Source of the DNA: DATKMP01 sp963790045
GTDB taxonomy: Bacteria; Bacteroidota; Ignavibacteria; UBA10030
Assembly: GCA_963790045.1 (NCBI GenBank)
Contig: CAWBMS010000007.1
Coordinates: forward strand, 62,001 to 126,000
DNA length: 64,000 nt
Direction: 5' to 3'
Every line of letters begins with the position of its first letter. Positions within the stretch are counted from its first letter, which is position 1. A model generated the notes under the pieces. That model was not told the origin of the DNA. It saw nothing but the letters and a program-made list of their open reading frames with translations, and did not search any database. The position numbers and the translations under genes were made by a program. Shown here in pieces: positions 1 through 8,622 of the stretch.

Positions 1-999
1 TGAAATGAAGTGGTTTCTATGTTCCTGTTGTTAAAGACCAATGCGGAGGTCAGACAGCCAATTTTCTTTTGCTCGTCCAAAAGAAAAATAGGCAAAAAGA
101 AAAGGACGGCGAAATCGAAAATGGGGACTCAATGTTGATCTGGAGATTTGTTTTACAGCACCATGAAGTATTTGATCGTGTGTGATTGCTTCAAACAATG
201 ATTCCTCCTGCCGGGCTCGATAGCTGCGATCGATTTCGCACAACAAGAGGTATTGGGATATCCTTGATTTTTTATGTCTTTTTTTAAGATCATTTATGTA
301 ATTGCGAATGATCTTATAGTGTTATGGCGGGTATTGCCTCTTTTTCTTTCCATAGTGAGAGCTACTAAAAGGGATTACCGAGAGCAATAGAAAAACAGCA
401 AGATTTATTGCATCCCAATATAGGAATAATTATATTTCGGGCGAGCGCTCTACGGGGCTCAGACAGGTTTTTTAAAAAGAAAATATTTTTACATAGAGGT
501 GTGGCATGGGTGCAGTTCTATGGATGGGAAAAGAAAACGTTCGGGAAGAACTACGGTGAGGTATGGGTGCTGATAACTATACAAGGTACGATTCCTTATT
601 AATAAAAAAGTATTGTGCTTTACATAATGCATTGTTCTTTTCTCTTGATTCCCGCAATCTTCTTCGAAGTTGCGGGATAAAATCCAAGAACTCCACTATC
701 GGCGGGCAAGCCCACCCAATAGACGGCGGGCAAGCAAACGGTCAAGACTGAAAAATATTTGCCGTGAAAATATTTTAAGGTCAAATGGAACTGGACTGGA
801 AGAATAGGACTGATAGGATAATATAAGACACATGAATGGCAGCCAGTTAAAAGTTATTTGTTGTTGGTGAATGGTTTACAGGCAAGACGGTGTAAGATTT
901 TCGTGACGAGAAGATTGAGACTTAAATGATTGATGGCTCTAAAATAGCAATCCCGGCTTGCGCCAGGACTACTACAAATATTGTTACACCGGATAGAAA
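1..999. other. Gene-free AT-rich stretch upstream of the CRISPR locus
   Basis: No open frame here has a plausible start, codon pattern or recognisable family. Visible elements are two copies of a GGCGGGCAAGC word near 702-712 and 723-735, which recur as palindromes inside cas1 and near 60060, and several short AT-rich runs. It may be decayed sequence at the outer edge of the CRISPR locus. Confidence 0.5.
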
Positions 1000-1000
1000 T

Positions 1001-1028
1001 AAAAAAGCACCACAGAAGTTTGCGGTGC
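1001..1028 (-). terminator. Rho-independent terminator of the tracrRNA
   Basis: An 8-bp stem with one A/C mismatch (1007-1014 with 1021-1028) closes a 6-nt loop and is followed on the minus strand by six T (complement of 1006-1001). Confidence 0.8.
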
Positions 1029-1074
1029 TCAAGAGCAAATCGCTCTTCGGCTTATAGCCTTGTTGTGATTTGCG
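1001..1074 (-). ncRNA. tracrRNA of the type II-C CRISPR system
   Basis: Read on the minus strand, this begins with GCAAATCACAAC (1073-1062), a perfect 12-nt complement of the first 12 nt of the CRISPR repeat in crRNA sense (GTTGTGATTTGC). A small nexus-like hairpin GGCT-TAT-AGCC (1049-1059) follows, then a 6-bp stem AAGAGC/GCTCTT (1031-1047), then a terminator hairpin at 1007-1028 with a U-run. The order anti-repeat, nexus, stem, terminator is that of tracrRNAs, which guide RNase III processing and load crRNA on Cas9. It is divergent from cas9. The 5' end is inferred from the -10 box. Confidence 0.87.
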
Positions 1075-1079
1075 TTTGC

Positions 1080-1108
1080 AATATAGGATGAATAATTGAA
1101 AAGGGCAA
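1080..1108 (-). promoter_or_regulatory. Predicted tracrRNA promoter overlapping the cas9 leader
   Basis: On the minus strand TTGCCC (1108-1103) and TATATT (1085-1080) are separated by exactly 17 nt, a good sigma70-like arrangement. Transcription would start about 6-7 nt after the -10 box, close to the first paired anti-repeat base. The -35 box lies over the ribosome-binding region of cas9, whose ATG is at 1112, so tracrRNA initiation and cas9 expression may interfere. Confidence 0.55.
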
Positions 1109-1111
1109 GAT

Positions 1112-4100
1112 ATGGCAACAAAAATTCTTGGATTAGATTTAGGCACCAATTCTATTGGATGGTCAATACGCGATACCGAAGCCATTGATGATAACCAAAT
1201 TGCAAAGTATGGTGTAACTGTATTTAAAAAAGGTGTTGGCGATGGAAAATCAGGCGAGTATTCCCTTGCTGCTGAACGAAGAAAGAACAGAGGTAAACGA
1301 AGACTCTATAATGCAAAACGATATAGAAAATGGGCATTACTAAAAATATTAATTGACAACGGAATGTGCCCATTAACGCAAGAAGAATTAAGATTATGGA
1401 GTACTGGCAATTGGCAAATTGTTGATGGAAAGAATAAAAATCTTGGAAGGGTTTATCCAATAAGCAATATACCATTCCAAGAATGGTTAGCATTTGATCC
1501 AATTTACTTTGGAGAAAAAGGTACTTCAGCAAATGGTAACGCGATACGAAAAAACCCATACGACGTTCGTTGTGAGTTGATTGATAAATTTATAGAAAAC
1601 GAAGAGGAACGAAATTATAAAATCGGAAGAGCACTATACCATTTAGTTCAACGGAGAGGTTTTAAATCAAACCGAAAAGGTGGTAAATCAACTTATGCAG
1701 AAAATGGAACTTTAAACAAATTAAAAACCGAGAATCCTGATTTTCAAATTACGGTACTTGCAAAAGAAAAAATAGACAAAGGCGAACGGTTTAGAGCCAG
1801 CGGAGTTATTCAACGCAAATATTTCGAGGATGAATTTAACGCTATTTGCCAAAAACAAAAGATTAGTGAAGACCTGAAGAATAAACTTTATAAAGCTATT
1901 TACTTTGTCCGTCCTCTCGGGACACAAAAAGGATTGGTTGGGACTTGCACTCTCGAGAAAGGAAAACCGCGTATTCCCATTAGCCATCCTAAGTTTGAAG
2001 AATTTCGCGCACTTCAACTTATCAACAATATTCAATGGCGTGAAACGGGAACACGGAAGTTTATTCCCATATCGATACAACTTAAGAAAAAGATATTTGA
2101 AGATTTATTCTTTAAAACGGTCGAGCGCGGAATAAATAAAGGTCAAGTATCGACGAGAAGTTACTTCCCTTTTGAAGACATTGTACAGCAATACTCAGAG
2201 AATCATCGATACGAATTTAATTATGCAAAGTATAACACCAGAAAGCTCAGAGAAGAAGGAAAATATGAATTACTTAAAAACCCCAGTGTCTCAACCTGCC
2301 CCATAACAGCCGGATTGATGAATGTGTTTTCTGAAACGTGGAAAGACCGATTCATTTTGAATGATAACAATATCGGTATCAATTGGGATGGTTTAATGCT
2401 TGTATATACCGTAAAGTACAGGTACAAAAACAAGGTAAAGATGCTGTACCTCCATGCGGATGAACTCTGGCATCTCCTTTTCGATTATTTACAAACAAAA
2501 GACAATCCAGAAGGACTTAAAGACTTTTGTGCTTCGGTATTTGAATGGAAGGATGAAAAAAGGATCGATCAATTCATCGACATTGGCATACAACAAGGAT
2601 ACGGTTCACTCAGTTACAATGCGATCTCGAAGATTCTCCCCTTTTTACGGCAGGGATATATTTATTCGACTGCGGTTCTTTATGCAAACCTGAAATACGT
2701 ATTAGGAGATAAATACGAACAATATCATGAACAGGCATACAACGTCATTACAGTGTTAAAAGATGACATTGATAAAAAGAAAGAAACGCTTATTCTTGTG
2801 AACGGTTTAATCCAGCAACGTTTTGTAGAATTCGACGAAACGAAGTCACAAAAATTATTTGATACAAAGATTGAGCAAGTTCATAATGATATTCTTGATT
2901 ACCTCAAAAAATCGTTTGGTGAAGATGAATGGCAAAAGGCACCTTCAGCAGAAAAAAATTCTTATACAAAAGCTGTTACAGAGCCGTATCTTAGATTTCT
3001 TGAAGGAACACAAGCTGATGAAGAAAAGGCATCTTTAAAACCAACAAAAGAAATCAAGAGAGATTATTATAAGCTTCCACAACTCAATGAAGAAATAAAG
3101 CGACGACTCAAAGAAGAATTTCACATTCCTGATGCAAAGATTCAACGGCTTTATCATCATTCCGACATAGAAATGTACAACCCGAATTCTGTAACAGAAA
3201 AAGAAGTTCTTCTTCAGGAAGAAACAAAGACTGTTAAACAATTAGGAAGCCCTCAACCGCCTTCCAAGGGATGGAAAAATCCGATGGCGATGCGAACGAT
3301 GTATGAACTAAGAAAGCTTCTTAATTATTTGTTACAGATCGGGGAGATTGATCCAGAGACAAAGATCGTTATTGAGATGGCAAGAGAACTTAATGACGCC
3401 AATAGACGATGGGCAATTGAAACCTACCAACATTACCGAGAAGAAGAAAATAAAGAATTTGCCAAAGCTATTTATGGTGTAGCAAAAGATAAATACTCCA
3501 ATATTGATGAGCACAATATAGAAAACATTAATCAAGTTCGTTTGTGGTGGGAGCAGATACCTAACAGCGAAGAAATATATAAGGATATAAAAGCATTAAA
3601 GGATGATGTAGAAAAATACAAGTTATGGAAGCACCAAGAATGCCAATGCATTTATACAGGAAAAATGATTAGCATTACCGATTTGTTCGATGGCACAGCA
3701 ACAAATATAGACCATACCTTGCCAATAAGTGATTCTTTTGATGATTCACTTTCAAACAGAACTGTCATTGATGCTTATTACAATCAACACATTAAGAAAG
3801 ATAGATTGCCGACACAATTGGAGAACTACGATAAAGATGCCGGTGGGTATACAGCAATAAAGCCAAGACTTCTTAAGTGGGAAGAAAAAGTAAAGCATTT
3901 ACGAGAGATTATAGAAGATAACAAATTGCGGACGAAAAAAGCTCAAGACCCAGAAAGTAAAAAAGGATATATTCAAAAAAGAAGATTACATGAGCTCGAA
4001 CTTGAATACTGGGATAAGAAACTTAAAACATTCACAGTTAAGGAACTTCCGAACAGTTGGAAAAATAGCCAGTTAATCGATACACAAATAATTACCAAGT

Positions 4101-5464
4101 ATGCGCGAGCTTATTTAAAAACTCTCTTTCATAAAGTCGATGTGCAAAAAGCATCGGTAGCCAACACGTTTAAAAAAATCTATGGCATTAGAGGCGATGA
4201 ACAAAAAGATAGAAGTAAACACAGCCACCATGCCATTGACGCAACTGTTCTTACCTTAATGCCCGGATCGGCAAGACGAGAAGCCATACTTAAAGAGTAT
4301 TATATAGCAGAAGAACAAAAACTTCCCTACAGAGCTATTCCCCCCTATTATAATTATCGGGCATCGCATGTTTTAGATATAGAAAACAATGTTCTTATCA
4401 ATCACGTAACAGACGATAAGACTATAAGTGAAACAAAAAAGAAAATACGAAAACGAGGAAAGATTGTTTTCTTACGAGATAAAAAGACCAACAAATTTAT
4501 TCTGGATAAGGACGGCAAGAAGATTCCAATGGTAGCCCAAGGTGATACAATACGAGGCCAAATTAATGAAGAATCATTTCTCGGTGCTATTAATCCCCCA
4601 GAACGGGATGCTGACGGTAATTCAATTAAAGAAGATGGAAAATGGAAAACAAAAAAGGATAAATATGGTGATCCAGAAATATGGATTGTTAAACGAATCC
4701 CATTAAAGGAAATTGACTTTGAAAAGGATATTATTGTCGATGAACCACTAAAAATACATATTCTGAAACAAATAGATTCTGGAATAACGATAGACAAGAT
4801 AACGGATTTCCAGGGGAACATTCTTCGACACATACGATGCCGGGTAAAAACAGGACGAGGATATCAATCTTTAGAAAAAACTATTGAACTTAAACAACAC
4901 TCACATCCTTCTGACAAACAGTATAAGAAACATGTTCGATCTAAAATAGCGGATAATTTCGTTTGCCTAATTTATGAAAATTCTGAGGACAAAACTCCTA
5001 TTCGTGAACTACAAATACTTAGTTTGTTTGAGTACAAGAAACAAGGATTAACATCTTTGAATGATCTCTATAGTAAAACAGAATGGAAAGCGTATAAAAC
5101 TGATGACAATATCATTCTACCATTGAAGAGAATCATTACAGTTGGGCAACGTGTTATTTTTTACGAAAAATCATTTGAAGAATTCAAGCAATTAGATGCA
5201 AATGAGCTTAATAAAAGATTATTCATCGTTTATAAATTCAATGAATCATATGATAAACGCGTAAACAAGTATTACAATATTGTTAATTTTAAGAACCATA
5301 TCGATGCACGCCCAAATCCTGAAATAGATAAAGTATGCAAGAAAAAATTTAATGCAACAGAATATCAAGCTGGATTAGAACTAAACCCAAATGAATTAAA
5401 TTGTATATATGAGGGAAAAGATTTTGTATTAAGACCAGATGGTGAGATCGTGTTTCTTAGATAA
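1112..5464 (+). CDS. cas9: CRISPR-associated endonuclease Cas9 (type II-C)
   Basis: RNA-guided double-strand DNA nuclease of 1450 aa. RuvC-I at the N-terminus is LGLDLGTNSIGW with Asp9. The arginine-rich bridge helix lies at about 53-75. RuvC-II contains IVIEMAREL with Glu755. The HNH domain has NIDHTLP with Asp867/His868 and downstream Asn residues. RuvC-III HSHHAIDA carries His1040 and Asp1043. About 400 residues follow RuvC-III (wedge/PAM-interacting region), so the protein is at the large end for II-C but comparable to Bacteroidota Cas9s. All catalytic residues are present and the frame is intact, so it should be active. The ATG at 1112 starts directly with the RuvC-I strand. It is the first gene of cas9-cas1-cas2, with no csn2 or cas4, hence II-C. 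Confidence 0.97.
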   Translation: MATKILGLDLGTNSIGWSIRDTEAIDDNQIAKYGVTVFKKGVGDGKSGEYSLAAERRKNRGKRRLYNAKRYRKWALLKILIDNGMCPLTQEELRLWSTGNWQIVDGKNKNLGRVYPISNIPFQEWLAFDPIYFGEKGTSANGNAIRKNPYDVRCELIDKFIENEEERNYKIGRALYHLVQRRGFKSNRKGGKSTYAENGTLNKLKTENPDFQITVLAKEKIDKGERFRASGVIQRKYFEDEFNAICQKQKISEDLKNKLYKAIYFVRPLGTQKGLVGTCTLEKGKPRIPISHPKFEEFRALQLINNIQWRETGTRKFIPISIQLKKKIFEDLFFKTVERGINKGQVSTRSYFPFEDIVQQYSENHRYEFNYAKYNTRKLREEGKYELLKNPSVSTCPITAGLMNVFSETWKDRFILNDNNIGINWDGLMLVYTVKYRYKNKVKMLYLHADELWHLLFDYLQTKDNPEGLKDFCASVFEWKDEKRIDQFIDIGIQQGYGSLSYNAISKILPFLRQGYIYSTAVLYANLKYVLGDKYEQYHEQAYNVITVLKDDIDKKKETLILVNGLIQQRFVEFDETKSQKLFDTKIEQVHNDILDYLKKSFGEDEWQKAPSAEKNSYTKAVTEPYLRFLEGTQADEEKASLKPTKEIKRDYYKLPQLNEEIKRRLKEEFHIPDAKIQRLYHHSDIEMYNPNSVTEKEVLLQEETKTVKQLGSPQPPSKGWKNPMAMRTMYELRKLLNYLLQIGEIDPETKIVIEMARELNDANRRWAIETYQHYREEENKEFAKAIYGVAKDKYSNIDEHNIENINQVRLWWEQIPNSEEIYKDIKALKDDVEKYKLWKHQECQCIYTGKMISITDLFDGTATNIDHTLPISDSFDDSLSNRTVIDAYYNQHIKKDRLPTQLENYDKDAGGYTAIKPRLLKWEEKVKHLREIIEDNKLRTKKAQDPESKKGYIQKRRLHELELEYWDKKLKTFTVKELPNSWKNSQLIDTQIITKYARAYLKTLFHKVDVQKASVANTFKKIYGIRGDEQKDRSKHSHHAIDATVLTLMPGSARREAILKEYYIAEEQKLPYRAIPPYYNYRASHVLDIENNVLINHVTDDKTISETKKKIRKRGKIVFLRDKKTNKFILDKDGKKIPMVAQGDTIRGQINEESFLGAINPPERDADGNSIKEDGKWKTKKDKYGDPEIWIVKRIPLKEIDFEKDIIVDEPLKIHILKQIDSGITIDKITDFQGNILRHIRCRVKTGRGYQSLEKTIELKQHSHPSDKQYKKHVRSKIADNFVCLIYENSEDKTPIRELQILSLFEYKKQGLTSLNDLYSKTEWKAYKTDDNIILPLKRIITVGQRVIFYEKSFEEFKQLDANELNKRLFIVYKFNESYDKRVNKYYNIVNFKNHIDARPNPEIDKVCKKKFNATEYQAGLELNPNELNCIYEGKDFVLRPDGEIVFLR

Positions 5465-5580
5465 CCACCGGCAAAGAAGGGGTGTAAAAGAAATGAGAGA
5501 TGACGCAGATGACCAGACGTTATAGGACAGATACGACAAAGAGGACGAATTAGGAGAGAATATAAAACATTGACATTATG

Positions 5581-5607
5581 CTGGATTCCCGCGTACGCGG
5601 GAATGAC
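5581..5607. repeat. Dispersed palindromic repeat, solo copy
   Basis: CTGGATTCCCGC...GCGGGAATGAC with a 3-4 nt loop. It matches the right end of the elements at 56736-57441 and the solo copy at 19870-19919. It resembles the ATTCCC...GGGAAT class of dispersed repeats (such as neisserial dRS3). Confidence 0.7.
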
Positions 5608-5832
5608 ACTATGCTTATTTTTCATGACTATTTTTGTGATGACTTTTTGTTTATAGGACAGAGAGGACGGATAATTTTGGCAATAAAGTATCTCCGCAGC
5701 AAGCTGCGGAGTATTAACAGCATATATTAAAAAGATATTGGCGAAGCAAGCTTCGGGGTATTAGACCCGAAAAGGAATAAAGAACTCAGAATTTAGAATG
5801 GAGAATTTGAATTGACAAAGGTTCTTCAAGAA

Positions 5833-5890
5833 CCCCTCAGTCCGATTGAAAGATATTCAATCGGACAGCTCCCCTTGCATCAAGGGGAGC
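5833..5890. repeat. CCCCTCAGTC...GACAGCTCCCC two-hairpin repeat before cas1
   Basis: The layout is CCCCTCAGTC, a variable stem (TCCGATTGAA/TTCAATCGGA), GACAGCTCCCCTT, loop, AAGGGGAGC. Constant outer words around a variable first stem and a fixed second stem match a repeat architecture I recall as widespread in Firmicutes genomes. It ends two bases before the first in-frame ATG at 5892 and contributes the AAGGGGAG ribosome-binding-like word. Confidence 0.5.
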
Positions 5891-5906
5891 GATGGAATGG
5901 ATAAAT

Positions 5907-6836
5907 ATGATCAAACGAACGATTGTTCTTTCCAATCAAGCATACGTTAAAAAAGAAAACAACCAGCTTGTGATTCAGCAAGCCCGCCACAATGATGGCG
6001 GGCAAGGCACGGAAACACACTCTGTTCCGATTGAGGATATCGGCATTTTAATGATCGAAAGCCATCAGTGCACGATCACAGAAGCGGCGATCAGCGCGTT
6101 GATGGAAAACAATGCGGTGTTCATTAGCTGCAATAGTTTCCATCATCCGGATGGAATGATGCTTCCGTTAGCAGGCCACACATTACACACTGTGGTGTTA
6201 AAAGATCAGATCAAAGCATCGCTTCCCTTGCGTAAGCAGCTCTGGCAGCAGACCATGAAGGCAAAGATTCTGAATCAGGCGGCAGCATTGAATATGTTCG
6301 GCATCAACACAGAGCCATTAGAGTACTGGTCACGGAAAGTACGCTCCGGCGATCCCGATAATTACGAAGGGCGAGCAGCGGCATATTACTGGAAGAATTT
6401 CTTTCCGGGCGATTACGGATTTGTGCGCGACCCGGAAGGGATGGCGCCGAACGGATTACTGAATTACGGTTATACTATTTTACGAGCGGCAACCGCGCGT
6501 GCCATTGTCGGTTCGGGACTCCATCCTGCCATCGGGTTATTCCATAAAAGTCAATATAATCCGTTTTGCCTTGCCGATGATTTAATGGAACCGTACAGGC
6601 CGTTTGTGGATTTAGTGGTACGAACAATTTGTTCCGAACAAGGACAGAATGCCGATCTTTCACCGGAGACAAAAAAGCAATTGCTGACGATACTCGGGAA
6701 TGATGTCTGGATTGAAGAAGAACGCAAACCGATGCTGTTAGGATTAACGAGCACGACAAGCTCGTTAGTACGCTGTTTTGCTCAAGAGACAAAGAAGATT
6801 TCTTATCCATTGCTCCATGCGCCTGAACGAGTATAG
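5907..6836 (+). CDS. cas1: CRISPR-associated endonuclease Cas1 (type II)
   Basis: Integrase of the Cas1-Cas2 adaptation complex, 309 aa. The start at 5907 gives MIKRTIVLSNQAY, the usual N-terminus of type II Cas1; an upstream in-frame ATG at 5892 would add five residues. Metal ligands are visible: Glu154 in EGRAAAYYW, His213 in GLFHKSQYN and Asp225 in ADDLMEPYRP. Residues 26-34 (ARHNDGGQG) are encoded by a perfect 8-bp palindrome that looks like an in-frame repeat insertion in the N-terminal beta domain; PIEDIG resumes at residue 41. The 3' end overlaps cas2 by 20 bp. Confidence 0.96.
   Translation: MIKRTIVLSNQAYVKKENNQLVIQQARHNDGGQGTETHSVPIEDIGILMIESHQCTITEAAISALMENNAVFISCNSFHHPDGMMLPLAGHTLHTVVLKDQIKASLPLRKQLWQQTMKAKILNQAAALNMFGINTEPLEYWSRKVRSGDPDNYEGRAAAYYWKNFFPGDYGFVRDPEGMAPNGLLNYGYTILRAATARAIVGSGLHPAIGLFHKSQYNPFCLADDLMEPYRPFVDLVVRTICSEQGQNADLSPETKKQLLTILGNDVWIEEERKPMLLGLTSTTSSLVRCFAQETKKISYPLLHAPERV
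5982..6003. repeat. Palindromic repeat inside cas1
   Basis: GCCCGCCA-CAATGA-TGGCGGGC, an 8-bp perfect inverted repeat followed by AAGG. The word GGCGGGCAAG is shared with 702-735 and, on the minus strand, with the palindrome at 60059-60086, so it belongs to a small dispersed family. Confidence 0.55.
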
Positions 6837-7146
6837 AATCGTGTGGGTTCTCGTTTTCTTCGACCTGCCGACAGAAACAGATGCGGATAAACGCGCTTAT
6901 ACCGTATTCCGCAAGAAACTGCAAAAGGACGGGTTCGATATGTTTCAGTTTTCGATTTACGTGCGGCACTGCATGAGTTATGAAAATTCCGACGTGCATG
7001 TAAAGCGCGTGAAAAGCTTTTTGCCATCTAAGGGACATGTGGGAATATTGCGGATCACGGACAGGCAGTTCGGGATGATGGAAATCTTTGACGGGAGAAC
7101 GGCAGAAGACCTACGGCCTCCGCCACAGCAATTGGAGTTTTTCTAA
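6817..7146 (+). CDS. cas2: CRISPR-associated endoribonuclease Cas2
   Basis: Small ferredoxin-fold partner of Cas1 in spacer acquisition, 109 aa. The ATG at 6817 gives MRLNEYRIVWVLVFFDLPT, where the first strand ends in the conserved Asp of Cas2; a longer in-frame extension (from 6778) lies within the cas1 C-terminus and is unlikely. It overlaps cas1, implying translational coupling. The C-terminus LEFF is typical of type II Cas2. A terminator hairpin follows at 7202. Confidence 0.95.
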   Translation: MRLNEYRIVWVLVFFDLPTETDADKRAYTVFRKKLQKDGFDMFQFSIYVRHCMSYENSDVHVKRVKSFLPSKGHVGILRITDRQFGMMEIFDGRTAEDLRPPPQQLEFF

Positions 7147-7201
7147 CCCCTATAGTCCCCTTTTAAAAAAGGGGACAGGTAAAAGAGGCAAAAAATATAA
7201 A

Positions 7202-7231
7202 ATGCCCCGCCGGAAGGCGAGGCATTTTTTT
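7202..7231 (+). terminator. Terminator after cas2, probably bidirectional
   Basis: ATGCCCCGCC/GGCGAGGCAT stem (7202-7211 with 7216-7225, one mismatch) followed by six T. On the minus strand the stem is followed by an AT-rich stretch with runs of T, so it could also stop an array transcript coming from the right. Confidence 0.75.
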
Positions 7232-7284
7232 CAATCGTTAGATGTCTGTAAGTTGTTATATTTCAATCGCGGGCGCCTTTGTAC

Positions 7285-8543
7285 GTTCAAAGAACAGTAA
7301 CGATCAAAAAGTCTGAAAGCAAATCACAACCAGTCATTGATAGACCGATGATGGCATCCAGTTCAAAGAACAGTAACGATCAAAAAGTCTGAAAGCAAAT
7401 CACAACTTTGACATGTATTTCATTTGCGGTTAATTTGTTCAAAGAACAGTAACGATCAAAAAGTCTGAAAGCAAATCACAACTTACAGATGCTGCGGTGA
7501 ATGATTCATCTGGTTCAAAGAACAGTAACGATCAAAAAGTCTGAAAGCAAATCACAACTGCCGGATTGTCGAGCAATGCCTCATTGTGTTCAAAGAACAG
7601 TAACGATCAAAAAGTCTGAAAGCAAATCACAACAGCTGTCAAGTATGGCATTATTAAAAGATTGTTCAAAGAACAGTAACGATCAAAAAGTCTGAAAGCA
7701 AATCACAACATTCACGCATGAACGTATTGATGAGACCGTTCAAAGAACAGTAACGATCAAAAAGTCTGAAAGCAAATCACAACAATTAGCGTGCTCGTGT
7801 GAGATGACGAGTCCGTTCAAAGAACAGTAACGATCAAAAAGTCTGAAAGCAAATCACAACTACAGAGGAGTGGGATTATTCTTTACAATTGTTCAAAGAA
7901 CAGTAACGATCAAAAAGTCTGAAAGCAAATCACAACATCCCAATCAATCAGGTATCTACATCTGATGTTCAAAGAACAGTAACGATCAAAAAGTCTGAAA
8001 GCAAATCACAACAATACAATATTAACACATATACAAGTTTAAGTTCAAAGAACAGTAACGATCAAAAAGTCTGAAAGCAAATCACAACGCATTCAGTAGA
8101 TTGAACTGAATCGCTAACGTTCAAAGAACAGTAACGATCAAAAAGTCTGAAAGCAAATCACAACGTCCAACAGCACGGCATACCGCCACGGTGAGTTCAA
8201 AGAACAGTAACGATCAAAAAGTCTGAAAGCAAATCACAACCGAGGCAGGTATGAATCACAGACTTATTTGTTCAAAGAACAGTAACGATCAAAAAGTCTG
8301 AAAGCAAATCACAACTGAAAGGGTTCCGGTGAAAAAAAGAAAACGGTTCAAAGAACAGTAACGATCAAAAAGTCTGAAAGCAAATCACAACTTAATGTCT
8401 GCCTTGAAGCCGTGAAGAAGAGTTCAAAGAACAGTAACGATCAAAAAGTCTGAAAGCAAATCACAACTACCGGGGAATCAATAGACATTTATATTAAGTT
8501 CAAAGAACAGTAACGATCAAAAAGTCTGAAAGCAAATCACAAC
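7285..8543 (-). CRISPR. Type II-C CRISPR array, 17 repeats and 16 spacers
   Basis: Seventeen identical 46-bp repeats start at 7285, 7361, 7437, 7513, 7588, 7664, 7738, 7815, 7891, 7967, 8043, 8119, 8195, 8270, 8346, 8422 and 8498. Spacers are 28-31 bp, mostly 30. On the plus strand the repeat runs from GTTCAAAGAACAG to GCAAATCACAAC; its complement begins GTTGTGATTTGC, the tracrRNA-pairing end. Functional crRNAs must therefore be made from the minus strand, toward cas2. No repeat is degenerate, so the leader end cannot be told from repeat decay. Confidence 0.98.
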
Positions 8544-8622
8544 TAAGTAACAATAGGTGCGTTGGCGTGTTCTCCCGACTGTGTCGGGATCGCGATGACG
8601 TAATGTACTTTTTGGACAGTCT

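Larger units (their letters stand above)
5465..5891. other. Hairpin-rich spacer between cas9 and cas1
   Basis: This 427-bp gap holds no convincing gene, unlike the tight cas1-cas2 junction. It carries a row of short inverted repeats: a dispersed ATTCCCGC/GCGGGAAT palindrome (5581-5607), CTCCGCAGC/GCTGCGGAG (about 5691-5710), a GCGAAGC/GCTTCG stem near 5743, GGTTCTT/AAGAACC near 5820, and the two-hairpin repeat at 5833-5890. It looks like an accumulation site of small repeats. Confidence 0.6.

Noticed and set aside
31..246. Minus-strand frame of 71 codons at the left edge
   Set aside because: No family signal, no ribosome-binding site and composition like the surrounding non-coding DNA.
922..1185. 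Minus-strand frame overlapping the cas9 start
   Set aside because: It reads through the tracrRNA and the cas9 5' end; those explanations are much stronger.
5365..5625. Minus-strand frame beginning VIPAYAGIQ
   Set aside because: That peptide is the translation of the dispersed ATTCCCGC palindrome and recurs wherever the repeat lies in an open frame.
7501..7695. Small plus-strand frame in the CRISPR array
   Set aside because: It consists of translated repeats and spacers.
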